40,389 nucleotides of DNA from Micromonospora craterilacus (GTDB lineage Bacteria > Actinomycetota > Actinomycetes > Mycobacteriales > Micromonosporaceae): assembly GCF_003236315.1 (NCBI RefSeq), contig NZ_POTY01000027.1:1-40389 (forward strand). The letters run 5' to 3'. A program made the position numbers and the translations under genes. Every line of letters starts with the position of its first letter. Within the stretch, counting starts at the first letter, position 1. The notes beneath the pieces are model-generated. The model had not been told where the DNA came from, ran no database searches, and worked only from the letters and a program-made list of their open reading frames with translations. Shown here piece after piece: positions 1-8,059 of this stretch.

Positions 1-1018
1 GCCCGGCTCGACGTCCTGCCGGGTGCAGTACGCGGCCGACTCGTGGAACAACGGACTGGTCGCCACCATCACCGTCACCAACACCGGTCAGGCCGAAGAA
101 CTCGATGGCAACGCGGGCCATGCCGGTCGACGGAAGGCTGTGCCCGGCGCCCTGGATGCTGTACGCCTCCACCCGCACGGTGCCGGACGTGTCGGCGTAG
201 CGGCGTCGGTTCCAGTTGGTCTGCGGGGCGTCCGTGGACGTGGGGGTCTGACTGAGGCCGGCGACATTCGTCCACTGCTCGATCCCCTCCTGCAAGAGCT
301 GGAACGGGATGAGGTTGTCGTTGGTGCCGTGCCACAGTTGCACCCGGGGACGGGTTCCGCTGTAGCCGGGGTATGCCTGCCGGACGGCATCGCCCCACTG
401 CTGCGGGGTCCGGTCCATCCGACCGTTGACGCACTGGCTGCTGGTGGGGGGAAAATCGGCGGCGTTGGCGAAGCAGTTGAACGGCACGCCCATGAACGCC
501 GCGCCGGCCTTGTACACGTCCGGGTAGAGCGCCATCAGGGCCTGGGTCATCATTCCGCCCGACGAACTGCCGGTGGCGTACACCCGCTGCGGGTCACCGC
601 CGTACTGGCGCTGCGCGTAACCGACCATCGACATGATCGAGACCGGGTCGCTGCCGCCGTCGCGCCGCTTGGCCGCGGCGGACCACACGTCGAAGCAGTT
701 GCCGAAGCCGGCCTGCTGCGTCGCGGTGGGGTAGATGACCAGGAAGCCGTACTGGTCGGCGAGGCGGGCGAACTCGCTGCCCGAGTAGAAGCCGGTGCCG
801 GATCCGCCGCAGCCGTGCATGGCCACCACGATCGCCGGGTTCGCCGGCCGGTTGTCCGGGGCGTAGATGTGCATCCGCATGTTGCCCGGGTTGCTGCCGA
901 AGTTCGTCACCTCTACCAGGGACGCGGCGGAGGCCGGCGGCGGGGCCAGAACGACGCCCGCCACGGCGACGAGGAGTGCGACGGCCAGAGATCCCAGCGC
1001 CGCTACGGTTCGGTTCAC
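1..1018 (-). CDS. Secreted PHB-depolymerase/feruloyl-esterase-like (CE1) esterase, 3' end off window
   Basis: The protein starts at GTG (1016-1018), behind a GGAGG ribosome site at 1024-1028. It opens with a signal peptide of about 32 residues (MNRTVAALGS..., ending near PPPASA). An alpha/beta-hydrolase domain follows, with an oxyanion-type HGCGGSG segment, the nucleophile in GSSSGG, an Asp in HGTNDN and the His in GAGHSLP. This is the pattern of extracellular short-chain PHA depolymerases and CE1 feruloyl or acetylxylan esterases. Homology ends near residue 310 (FFGLTG). Such enzymes often continue into a linker and a CBM2, but here the frame runs open to the window edge through sequence that reads as CBM2 on the other strand. 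The fold and secretion are clear. Substrate (PHB or a feruloyl/acetyl ester) cannot be told from sequence; the hydroxycinnamate genes downstream make a feruloyl ester attractive. Confidence 0.85.
   Translation of the reverse strand, partial: MNRTVAALGSLAVALLVAVAGVVLAPPPASAASLVEVTNFGSNPGNMRMHIYAPDNRPANPAIVVAMHGCGGSGTGFYSGSEFARLADQYGFLVIYPTATQQAGFGNCFDVWSAAAKRRDGGSDPVSIMSMVGYAQRQYGGDPQRVYATGSSSGGMMTQALMALYPDVYKAGAAFMGVPFNCFANAADFPPTSSQCVNGRMDRTPQQWGDAVRQAYPGYSGTRPRVQLWHGTNDNLIPFQLLQEGIEQWTNVAGLSQTPTSTDAPQTNWNRRRYADTSGTVRVEAYSIQGAGHSLPSTGMARVAIEFFGLTGVGDGDGGDQSVVPRVGRVLHPAGRRAG
2..90 (+). other. CBM2-like coding fragment in inverted orientation
   Basis: Read on the plus strand from position 2, this stretch encodes a typical start of a family-2 carbohydrate-binding module: CRVQYAADSW, then NNGLVATITVTNTG. 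The similarity stops at the palindrome ACCGGT (83-88), and from there the minus strand encodes the esterase C-terminus. CBM2 modules normally lie on the same strand, downstream of the catalytic domain and a linker. Here the module is antisense and has no linker. It could be a real inversion, the end of a convergent CBM2 gene, or a fold-back assembly chimera at a contig end. Confidence 0.7.
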
Positions 1019-1200
1019 GTCCACCTCCGTGGAGTACGAATCGACACCGGACCGGGCCACGGCGATCGCAGGTGTCTGTCGACCGAGGAGAAGGACCGGC
1101 ATCGCGAGACGGGAGGTGCTGCCCTACGGAACTCGGTGTCCGTCCACCTCGCCCTGCCAACGGTGCATTTCATGCCAATCCGCGGCTCGCGTGCAGCCAA

Positions 1201-1230
1201 AGTATGGGCTCGGGTCGACCGGCACGGCAA
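1201..1230 (-). promoter_or_regulatory. Possible promoter of the esterase gene
   Basis: On the minus strand, TTGCCG (1225-1230) and CATACT (1201-1206) are separated by 18 bp, a reasonable -35/-10 pair about 180 bp ahead of the esterase start. It was found by eye only. Confidence 0.35.
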
Positions 1231-1407
1231 GATGCTTGTAGATATCGATAATTTCGGAACACCATGATCGCGCTTTTCCACGATCGGATCGACCCGGCCG
1301 GTGGCACACCGATCCGCGGCGCGACGTCGTCCGGCTGGAGCGACGTGATCCCGTCGAGTGCCGAGCGTGGGTTGACCGCCTTGCAGCCACGAGCCGAGTG
1401 ACCAGGC

Positions 1408-1440
1408 GGCCCCTTCTGCGCCTGCAATGCAGAAGGGGCC
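1408..1440 (-). terminator. Hairpin terminator after the beta-helix gene
   Basis: There is a perfect 12-bp stem (1408-1419 with 1429-1440) and a 9-nt loop, starting 10 bp past the stop codon of the leftward gene ending at 1450. No T-run follows, as is common in high-GC actinobacteria. Confidence 0.75.
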
Positions 1441-1449
1441 CCGGCCGCG

Positions 1450-3315
1450 CTACGGGTACTGCTTGAGATAGACGGGCGCACCTACCCGGTCCATGCCGGC
1501 CGCTTCACCGACGCCGTTGACGACGTGGTCGATGGTGCCGGCGCTGAGGTTCACCGTCATGATGTGGCGCAGCCGGATACCCGGCCGCACCGGCACCTCG
1601 AAGCCGTTCTCGGTCCGGATCGACGGGTTGTTCTGGTTGAACACGTAGACGCCGCCGCCGTAGAGGGTGTGGTGCCGCACCCGGTCGCCGACCTTGTAGC
1701 CGGCCCAACCGTTGACCTTGCCGTTGCGCCAGTCGGCCTGCGTCGGCGGGTCGTACGGCAGCTCGTTCTGGTAGAGGATCGTGGTGCCGTGCTCGCCGTT
1801 CCAGACCGTGTTGTACCGCTGGAAGTGCTCGACGAACAGGCCGGTGGCGGTCACGTGGTCGCCGTTGATGACCGCACCGTAGCGGCCGGTGTTGGTACGC
1901 CACCGGTCGGTGTCGCCGTTGACACCCTCGGTGAAGCCCTCGACGCCGTGGTCACCGCGCCACACCCAGGTGTGGTCGATCAGGACGTGGTCGCTGTTGA
2001 CCTCCAGCGCGGTGTCCGTCTTGCCGATGTGCGGCCCGCCGACGCGGAAGTACACGTCGGACAGCGTGATCGGGTTGTTCGGCGTGCTGTGGTTGCGGCC
2101 GTGCTTCTGGCCGACCCGCAGCAGCACCGGCGACTCCTTGCGGCCGGCGTCGATGGTGACCCCGGCGACCACCACGCCGGGTACGCCGGCGACGTCGAGC
2201 GGCACCGCGCCGTTCACGGCGGTGAGGGTGGCGTGCCCGATGCCGAGGACCACCGTGTCGGGGCGGCGCACCTCGATGCTGCGCGCCACGTCGTACACGC
2301 CGGGGGTGAGCAGTAGGTGCTTGCCGCGGGCGAGTTGGGAGTTGATGACCTGCACCGAGTCGGACGGCCGGGCGACGAAGAAGTCGCCGATCGGGATGGT
2401 CCGTCCCGGCGTCACGCCGGTGGCCCAGGTGATCCCTCGGGTGTCGCGGCGGGCGACGGGTACCCGCACCTGGTACTTGCCCTTGGCGTCGACGAAGAGG
2501 TACGGCTTCTCCCGGCTGACCGGGGTGGTGTCGAGCGTGGTGTACGGCGGGTCGGGGAACCCGGCGTCGTCGGGGGCGCCGACCACGCCGGAGAAGACCT
2601 GGTTCCACACGCCGTTGGACCAGCTTCCGATCTCGCTGTCGCGGGTCAGCCACTGCTGTTGCGAGCCGTTGATGGTGTCGGGCAGCCGGGAGTCGGCGAT
2701 GAAGCCGCCGCTGGCGTACTGCGGCCCGTTGGTGCAGTAGTCCATCAGCGACAGGCCGCCGCCGCTGATGTCGAGCCGGCGCATCGACACCGCCTGGGAC
2801 ACCGCCCAGAAGTTGGCCGAGGCGCGGCATCCGTCCTGGCCGGCGGCGTTGACGCGGAGCGACAGGTTGGACAGGGTGCGCCAGAAGTTGACCAGCGCGA
2901 TGCAGTTGCCGGTGCCACCTTCGGTCAGGCAGCGGTTGTACGCCTCGATCTTGCCATTGATGACGACGTCGGTGGGGGAGGCGCCCAGTCCGGAGATCTC
3001 GGTGTAGTAGCCGACCTTGATCTGCAAGGGCTGGTCGGTGGTGCCGTAGCTACCCGGTCGGAACAGGTAGGCGTGCCGGGTGGTGCCCATCTCGTTGTCG
3101 ACCTGCGCGGCGTGGGCCGCGTCCAGGGTCGCCTGGATCTGGCTGACCGGCATGCTCGGGTCGAAGATCGTGACGTTGGGCCCGAAGACGGGCGTGGTGG
3201 GGCGTGGCGGGCCGGCCGAGACCGGGGTGTTCGTGGCCACCGCGGTGGTGGTCAGCACGAGGCCGAGGGCGAGTGCCCGGCCGAGTCGCCGGCGGGAGCG
3301 TGGTGGGGTCGGCAT
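1450..3315 (-). CDS. Secreted right-handed beta-helix (pectate-lyase-fold) protein
   Basis: The 621-aa protein starts at ATG behind a GGAAGG site. Its basic N-terminus (RSRRRLGR) and hydrophobic core end at a signal-peptidase-like site near SAGPP (residues 33-36), and there is no lipobox. The remainder is rich in short beta strands typical of a parallel beta-helix. It resembles actinobacterial secreted proteins with a GH55/pectate-lyase-like fold, which databases often mislabel (for example as adenylyl cyclase). I see no assignable catalytic residues. A LacI-type operator lies 63-74 bp upstream and a strong hairpin follows the stop, so it is probably a single-gene, sugar-controlled transcription unit. 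Polysaccharide degradation or binding is the likely role, and the substrate is unknown. Confidence 0.8.
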   Translation of the reverse strand: MPTPPRSRRRLGRALALGLVLTTTAVATNTPVSAGPPRPTTPVFGPNVTIFDPSMPVSQIQATLDAAHAAQVDNEMGTTRHAYLFRPGSYGTTDQPLQIKVGYYTEISGLGASPTDVVINGKIEAYNRCLTEGGTGNCIALVNFWRTLSNLSLRVNAAGQDGCRASANFWAVSQAVSMRRLDISGGGLSLMDYCTNGPQYASGGFIADSRLPDTINGSQQQWLTRDSEIGSWSNGVWNQVFSGVVGAPDDAGFPDPPYTTLDTTPVSREKPYLFVDAKGKYQVRVPVARRDTRGITWATGVTPGRTIPIGDFFVARPSDSVQVINSQLARGKHLLLTPGVYDVARSIEVRRPDTVVLGIGHATLTAVNGAVPLDVAGVPGVVVAGVTIDAGRKESPVLLRVGQKHGRNHSTPNNPITLSDVYFRVGGPHIGKTDTALEVNSDHVLIDHTWVWRGDHGVEGFTEGVNGDTDRWRTNTGRYGAVINGDHVTATGLFVEHFQRYNTVWNGEHGTTILYQNELPYDPPTQADWRNGKVNGWAGYKVGDRVRHHTLYGGGVYVFNQNNPSIRTENGFEVPVRPGIRLRHIMTVNLSAGTIDHVVNGVGEAAGMDRVGAPVYLKQYP

Positions 3316-3377
3316 GCGTTCGTCCTTCCCGTCGGGCCCTGTGCTCTCCGGCCCGACGACGTGGTGGACCCCGGCGT

Positions 3378-3389
3378 GAGAGCGCTCTC
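3378..3389. promoter_or_regulatory. LacI/CebR-type operator palindrome
   Basis: A perfect 12-bp palindrome, GAGAGCGCTCTC, lies 63-74 bp upstream of the beta-helix gene start. It closely resembles the CebR-type box TGGGAGCGCTCCCA, which LacI-family regulators of polysaccharide genes bind in actinomycetes. No lacI gene is in the window. Confidence 0.65.
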
Positions 3390-3561
3390 TTGCCGTGGCG
3401 GACTTGTATCACGGTGTGAAGGAACTGGGTTGAGATGTTTCTACCCCGTAACGCCGCCGCGCGCCATGGTCCAGACCATCGATTTCTTGCCCGGCCTGGC
3501 TCCACAGGGGAGGCCGCCGTCGAGGACGGGGTTCCCCGGAGAGCTTTCGGATCGTGACGGT

Positions 3562-3595
3562 CGTCCCGGCCGGATCGGGCGATCCGGCCGGGACG
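3562..3595 (-). terminator. Hairpin terminator after the PepSY gene
   Basis: A perfect 15-bp GC-rich stem (3562-3576 with 3581-3595) and a 4-nt loop start 8 bp after the PepSY gene stop codon. Confidence 0.8.
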
Positions 3596-3602
3596 GAGCG
3601 GG

Positions 3603-5066
3603 TCAGCTGTCGGCGGGTGCGGCCCGGCCGCCGCCGCGCCGCGCCACGATGCCCAGGACGACGTCGACGACGAGGAAACCGAGCAGGGTCACGCCGAACC
3701 ACGGCAGGGCCCAGCCGACCGCCACGGTCAGCGGCACGCCGAGCAGCAACGCCCACAGCGGTAGTCCGCGTAGGCCGCCCCGGGCCGGTGGCGCACCGAC
3801 CAGGGCACGCCGGTCGGCGCGGGTGGGGCGGCGTTGCCACCACATGCGGTAGCCCCAGACGATGACGCAGAGCAGGCCGATGGCGAGTGCGGCGAGCAGG
3901 ATCTGGTTGACCACGCCGAAGAGCAGGCCCATGTGGGCCTGGACGCCGAGAGCGCTGACCTTGGCCAGGAAGGGCCAGTCGGCGAAGTCGCTGCGGGCGG
4001 TCACGATCCCGGCGTCCGGGTCGACGGCCACCCGGTCCCGCCCGACGGGCCAGAGATTGTCGGTCTGGGCGACGCTCCAGGCGGTCCCGGGCTCGCCCGG
4101 GCTGATCTCGATCGGTCCGGACAGGCCGGCGTCGCGGGCGACGGCGAGGACCCGGTCGAAGGTCGCCGGGTCGGCCGCCGCCGTCGGCGCACCTCCGTGC
4201 TGGTGTTCTCCACCGCCGTCGGCCGGGGTGCCGGTCAGGCTGGTCGACAGGCCGGGCCGGGTGGCGTCGACGGCGGCCAGCCCGGCGGCGAAGTTCTCCC
4301 CGGCGAACCGGGACCAGGTCAGCCCGGTCGCCGAGAGGACGAGCAGTCCCAGGGCGAGCCAGACCCCGGTGGTGGCGTGCCAGCCCCGGGTGCGTCGGAC
4401 GCCCTTGGCGGCCGAGAGGTCCGGCACCAGCAGGTGCTTCACCCGACCACGGCCGTTGCGGCGGCGGCGCCACCACAGGATCACCCCGCCGAGCGCCAGG
4501 ACCCACAGCCAGCTGGCGGCGATCTCGGAGTAGTGCCGGCCGAGTTCGCCCAGGTGCAGGTTACGGTGCAGGTCGTCCAGCCAGGTGGTGGCGGGCGTGG
4601 AGCCGAACCAGGTGGTCAGCTGCCCCGTCACCTCGCCGGTGTGCGGGTCGACGTAGACGGTGTGCTGCTTTTCGCCGAGTTCCGGCAGCGCGAACACCAC
4701 CTGCGTGGTCCGGTCGTCGACGCCGGGGGACACGGCGGCGAGGTCGCCGTCCGGGTGGGCGGCGCGTGCCGCGGTGATCTGCTCGGTCAGCGGCCTCGGC
4801 TGGTCGCCGACGTCGGCGACGGTGAGCTGGTCGCCGTAGAGCGCCTGGTCCAGCTGCGGTGTGACGGTGTACGCCAGGCCGGTCAGCGCGGCCACCACCA
4901 GGAACGGAGCGACCAGGATGCCGGCGTAGAAGTGCAGGCGGACCAGCAGCGCCGCCAGCGGTGACGGACGCCGTTGCGGGCGGGTGGCGGGCGTGCCGTC
5001 GGCGGCCGGTTCCGGGCCGGGGGAGGACTCCGGTGTCGGCGCACCGGACAGTTCGGTCAGAGACAT
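3603..5066 (-). CDS. PepSY-associated transmembrane protein
   Basis: This 487-aa protein has the layout of the PepSY-TM family. After a Pro-rich N-terminus there is a first membrane segment at about 44-67. A PepSY-like extracytoplasmic region (about 75-180) contains a typical DPHTGEV turn, and is followed by two helices (about 185-199 and 230-250). A second PepSY-like segment (about 290-370, with VDPDAG) precedes three C-terminal helices. An inserted His/Gly stretch (GGGEHQHGGA) may be a metal-binding loop. Relatives are often linked to iron uptake, as membrane reductases or assembly factors, but no siderophore genes lie next to it and I see no clear iron box. It forms its own leftward unit, divergent from the ABC operon and closed by a strong hairpin. 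Confidence 0.85.
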   Translation of the reverse strand: MSLTELSGAPTPESSPGPEPAADGTPATRPQRRPSPLAALLVRLHFYAGILVAPFLVVAALTGLAYTVTPQLDQALYGDQLTVADVGDQPRPLTEQITAARAAHPDGDLAAVSPGVDDRTTQVVFALPELGEKQHTVYVDPHTGEVTGQLTTWFGSTPATTWLDDLHRNLHLGELGRHYSEIAASWLWVLALGGVILWWRRRRNGRGRVKHLLVPDLSAAKGVRRTRGWHATTGVWLALGLLVLSATGLTWSRFAGENFAAGLAAVDATRPGLSTSLTGTPADGGGEHQHGGAPTAAADPATFDRVLAVARDAGLSGPIEISPGEPGTAWSVAQTDNLWPVGRDRVAVDPDAGIVTARSDFADWPFLAKVSALGVQAHMGLLFGVVNQILLAALAIGLLCVIVWGYRMWWQRRPTRADRRALVGAPPARGGLRGLPLWALLLGVPLTVAVGWALPWFGVTLLGFLVVDVVLGIVARRGGGRAAPADS

Positions 5067-5399
5067 GCACTTTTCCGATCGGACTAGAGGTGTACGTGTG
5101 GAGCTGGCCCGTGCCCCCTCGGGTCAGTGCTGTCGCCGTCGCCCGGATGCCCGCAGCCTGAGCACCTAGTCGCATGCCGGACCCCGCCAGTTCCCGGAGC
5201 CCCGGCCCGCGTCGAATCGCCCGGCAATATTCAATCTATTCATGACGGGCGTCCAGAATTTCTTGACATCTGATGGCCGGTGGCTGACCATGGCCAACAC
5301 GGCAGGGTGACCCCACTCACACCCGAAACGCACTACAGGTCCGAGGCATCCGCCGGTATTGACGCACCCCACCACCTCCGCCCAGGAAGGGCCTCGTCA
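5067..5399. other. Divergent intergenic region between PepSY and ABC operon
   Basis: No gene is visible. The half nearer the ABC operon is noticeably less GC-rich (about 5220-5270) and holds a candidate promoter for that operon. An imperfect inverted repeat (GACTAGAGGTG at about 5083-5093 and CACCTAGTC at about 5164-5172) may be regulatory, but the spacing is wide. Confidence 0.5.
5263..5291 (+). promoter_or_regulatory. Possible promoter of the ABC transporter operon
   Basis: A consensus -35 TTGACA (5263-5268) is followed after 17 bp by a weak -10 GACCAT (5286-5291). It lies about 110 bp ahead of the substrate-binding-protein start and directly after the least GC-rich part of the spacer. The -35 is convincing and the -10 is not. 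Confidence 0.4.
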
Positions 5400-6371
5400 A
5401 TGAAGAAGGTCATGACTCTCGGGCTGGTCGCCGCGGTGGCGATCGCCCTCACTGGATGTACAGACTCAGATGCGACCCCGTCCGACCAGTCCGACGGCGA
5501 ACTGCGACAGGTACGGGTCGCGGCGCTGCCCATCACCGAGACCGCCGCGTTGTGGGGCGGCATCAAGGCAGGCATCTTCGCCAAGCACGGACTCGGGGTC
5601 GAGGTGCTGCCCGCGCAGGGCGGCGCCCAGGCCATCCCCGCCCTGATCAACGGCGACATCGAGTTCGCCATCGGTCAGCCGTTCGGTCCGTTCCGGGCCG
5701 ACCTGCAGGATCTCGGCGTCGTGGTGATCGGCAACTACGCCTCCTCCTACGCGGAGGGCGACGACATCAACGCCGTCGTCGCGTCGGCGAAGTCCGGCAT
5801 CACCCGCCCCGCCGAGCTCGCCGGGCGCCGGGTGGCGGTGAACAGCCTGGGCGCGGCCGGCGATGTGACGATCATGGCGGCGGTGGAGAAGGACGGTGGT
5901 GACCCGTCCACGATCAAGTTCGTCGAGGTCGCCTTCCCCGACGCCCCGGCCCAGCTCGAGGCCGGCAACATCGACGCCGCCTGGGTGCCGGAGCCCTTCG
6001 TCACGCAACTGCGTGGCCGTGGCGACACCTTCGTCGTCGCGCCCTACCAGGCAGTGGTCCCCGGGCTGACGACCCTGACCGCGATCACCACCAAGCAGCG
6101 TACGGAGTCCGACAAGGAGCTGGTCGCCGCCTTCTCGTCGGCCATGAAGGAAACGCTCCAGTGGGCGCAGGACCCCGACAACGAGGCCGACGTCCGTCAG
6201 GCCATCAAGGAAAACCTGCAACTGCCCGAGGCGGTGGCGGATTCGGTGAAGCTTCCGGCCTTCGGCTGGGAACTCGACCGGGCGAGCCTGGAGACCCTCG
6301 CGACGCTCGCCGGCAAGTACGGCGTGCTCGACCGGCAGCCCAACTTCGACCGCCTCATCCAGCAGCAGTAG
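5400..6371 (+). CDS. ABC transporter substrate-binding lipoprotein (NMT1/SsuA type)
   Basis: The protein has 323 aa and starts at ATG with a GGAAGG site at 5385-5390. A lipoprotein signal ends in LTGC, with the lipidated Cys at residue 20. The mature part shows the NMT1/SsuA/TauA-like order: an opening strand (VRVAALPITETAALWGGIKAGIF), the AQGGAQAIPALINGDIEFAIG segment and a hinge near GRRVAVNS. It ends without a second domain. The family binds nitrate, alkylsulfonates, thiamine precursors or aromatic acids such as phthalate. The permeases, ATPase and a PaaX regulator follow, and the next operon degrades CoA-activated acids, so an aromatic or phenylpropenoid acid is a reasonable but unproven ligand. 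A 19-bp hairpin after the stop probably raises its level relative to the permeases. Confidence 0.92.
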   Translation: MKKVMTLGLVAAVAIALTGCTDSDATPSDQSDGELRQVRVAALPITETAALWGGIKAGIFAKHGLGVEVLPAQGGAQAIPALINGDIEFAIGQPFGPFRADLQDLGVVVIGNYASSYAEGDDINAVVASAKSGITRPAELAGRRVAVNSLGAAGDVTIMAAVEKDGGDPSTIKFVEVAFPDAPAQLEAGNIDAAWVPEPFVTQLRGRGDTFVVAPYQAVVPGLTTLTAITTKQRTESDKELVAAFSSAMKETLQWAQDPDNEADVRQAIKENLQLPEAVADSVKLPAFGWELDRASLETLATLAGKYGVLDRQPNFDRLIQQQ

Positions 6372-6376
6372 CCAGC

Positions 6377-6421
6377 GCGGTCCCGCCCTCCCCGGTGACC
6401 GGCCGGGGAGGGCGGGACCGC
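6377..6421 (+). terminator. Intra-operon hairpin between binding protein and permease
   Basis: A perfect 19-bp stem (6377-6395 with 6403-6421) and a 7-nt loop start 6 bp after the binding-protein stop and end 17 bp before the permease start. Inside an operon this suggests partial termination or protection of the upstream mRNA, giving more binding protein than permease. Confidence 0.75.
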
Positions 6422-6437
6422 CGACCACGGGAGCGAC

Positions 6438-7238
6438 ATGCACGTATTATCCGTCCGACGCCCCCGCTCGCTGCGCAAGCCGCTGCTGGGCGCCGTCGGT
6501 CTGGTGGGATTCCTCGTCGTCTGGCAACTGGTTCCGACCCTGGGCCTGGTCAACTCGCAGTACCTGCCGTACGTCACGGACGTGCTCGTACGGCTCTCCG
6601 AGGAGTTCGGTGACCTAGCCTTCTGGCGCAGGCTCGGCTTCACCATGACCTCGTGGGCCATCGGCCTGTCCGTGGCGACGTTCGCGGCGGTCGTCCTCGG
6701 TACGGTCGTCGGTCTGGTGCCCTTCCTGCGCCGGGCGACCCACACGATGGTCGAGTTCCTGCGCCCCATCCCGTCGGTCGCCCTCATCCCCCTCGCGGTG
6801 CTGCTGTTCGGCATCCAGATGCAGGCCGCGCTCGTCATCATCATCTACGCGTCGTTCTGGCAGGTGTTCGTGCAGGTGATCTACGGCGTCGCCGACGTCG
6901 ACGCGGTCGCCCGGGACACCGCCCGCAGCTTCGGCCTCACCCGTCGGGAACGCCTGGCGTATCTGGTGCTGCCGACCGCCCTGCCGTACCTCATGACGGG
7001 AGTCCGGCTCGCCGCGGCGGTCGCGCTCATCCTCGCCGTCACCTCGGAGATGGTGATCGGCAATCCCGGCCTCGGCCGGATGATCGAACTCTCCCGCTCC
7101 GCCGGCGACGCCGTCGGTCTGTACGCCCTCGTCGTGGTCACCGGGCTGCTCGGGCTCCTGGTGAATCTCGTCTTCCGGTTCGTCGAGCGGCGCTCGCTGT
7201 CGTGGCACCAGTCCGTACGAGGGGAGGAGGTCCGTTGA
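6438..7238 (+). CDS. ABC transporter permease (SsuC/TauC type)
   Basis: This 266-aa inner-membrane permease begins at ATG with a GGGAG site just upstream. It has about six membrane helices and the coupling-loop EAA motif in the stretch AVARDTARSFGLTRRERLAYLVLPTALP, with the characteristic G and LP positions. It belongs to the nitrate/sulfonate/taurine permease group (BPD_transp_1). Its 3' end overlaps the next permease by TTGA, so the two are translationally coupled and probably form a heterodimer. It follows the binding-protein gene after a strong hairpin. Confidence 0.9.
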   Translation: MHVLSVRRPRSLRKPLLGAVGLVGFLVVWQLVPTLGLVNSQYLPYVTDVLVRLSEEFGDLAFWRRLGFTMTSWAIGLSVATFAAVVLGTVVGLVPFLRRATHTMVEFLRPIPSVALIPLAVLLFGIQMQAALVIIIYASFWQVFVQVIYGVADVDAVARDTARSFGLTRRERLAYLVLPTALPYLMTGVRLAAAVALILAVTSEMVIGNPGLGRMIELSRSAGDAVGLYALVVVTGLLGLLVNLVFRFVERRSLSWHQSVRGEEVR

Positions 7239-8059
7239 CCGCGCAGACCGGCCGGATCGCGGTGCGGCCACGCGGGCGGGGTGTCGGGCGCCGGGTGGCC
7301 GAAGGCTTCCTCTACCCGCTCGGACTGCCCTTCCTGCTCCTGGTGGTCTGGGGCATGGCGTCGACCGCGTCGGAGAACCGGTTCTTCCCCGGACCGCTCA
7401 CGATCTTCGAAGCCTTCGGGGACACCTGGGTCGGTCCGGCGTTCGTCGACGACGTGCTGCCGAGCCTGTACCGGCTCGCCCTCGGCATCACCGCCTCGAT
7501 CGTGATCGGCATCGCCGCCGGCACGCTCATCGGGCTGTTCCAGTGGCTGCGGGAACTGCTCGAACCGCTGCTGGAGTTCTTCCGGGCCATTCCGCCACCC
7601 GTGCTGATCCCGGTCGTGATGCTGCTGCTCGGCATCACCGACACGATGAAGGTGGTCGTCATCGTCTCCGGCGCGGTCTGGCCGATCCTGTTGAACACGA
7701 TCGACGGTGTCCGGGCCACCGACAGCGTCATGTCCGAGACCGCTGACTCGTTCCGGATCACCTGGTGGGAGCGGCTCTGGTTCCTTGTGCTCCCGGCGGC
7801 GAGCCCACGCATCATGGCCGGCGTCCGGCAGGGCCTGTCGGTCGCGCTCATCCTGATGGTCATCTCGGAGATGTTCGCCTCGTCCGCCGGACTGGGTTAT
7901 CGGATCGCGTACTTCCAGCGGAACTACCTCATCGCCGAAATGTGGAGCGGCATCCTTCTGCTCGGCCTTGTCGGCGTCCTGCTCGCCGCGACGTTCGGTG
8001 TCGTCGAACGGCGCGTGCTGCGTTGGTACCACGGAATCAGGGAGGTCAATCGTGCCTGA
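7235..8059 (+). CDS. Second ABC transporter permease (SsuC/TauC type)
   Basis: This 274-aa permease starts at TTG (7235-7237), inside the stop codon of the previous gene and behind a strong GGGGAGGAGG site. That makes TTG far more likely than the upstream extension of the frame, which is antisense-like in composition. It has six predicted helices and an EAA loop in MSETADSFRITWWERLWFLVLPAASP. It is a paralogue of the first permease rather than a duplicate, which suggests a heterodimeric channel. Many SsuC/TauC systems use a single permease gene, so two are mildly unusual. Its stop overlaps the ATPase start. Confidence 0.9.
   Translation: MTAQTGRIAVRPRGRGVGRRVAEGFLYPLGLPFLLLVVWGMASTASENRFFPGPLTIFEAFGDTWVGPAFVDDVLPSLYRLALGITASIVIGIAAGTLIGLFQWLRELLEPLLEFFRAIPPPVLIPVVMLLLGITDTMKVVVIVSGAVWPILLNTIDGVRATDSVMSETADSFRITWWERLWFLVLPAASPRIMAGVRQGLSVALILMVISEMFASSAGLGYRIAYFQRNYLIAEMWSGILLLGLVGVLLAATFGVVERRVLRWYHGIREVNRA

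Larger units (their letters stand above)
1019..1449. other. Intergenic region upstream of the esterase
   Basis: No convincing gene is present: the reading frames here have no recognisable domain and no ribosome site. The stretch holds the esterase ribosome site (1024-1028), a possible esterase promoter (1201-1230), a locally AT-rich patch near 1231-1262 and the hairpin at 1408-1440. Confidence 0.6.

Noticed and set aside
23..1267. Long plus-strand open frame across the esterase region
   Set aside because: Only its first 22 or so codons look like protein (CBM2). The rest is antisense to the esterase, with shadow-type Arg/His/Gly-rich composition.
2317..3852. Long plus-strand open frame opposite the beta-helix gene
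   Set aside because: No domain and no ribosome site. It is explained by high GC opposite a clear secreted protein.
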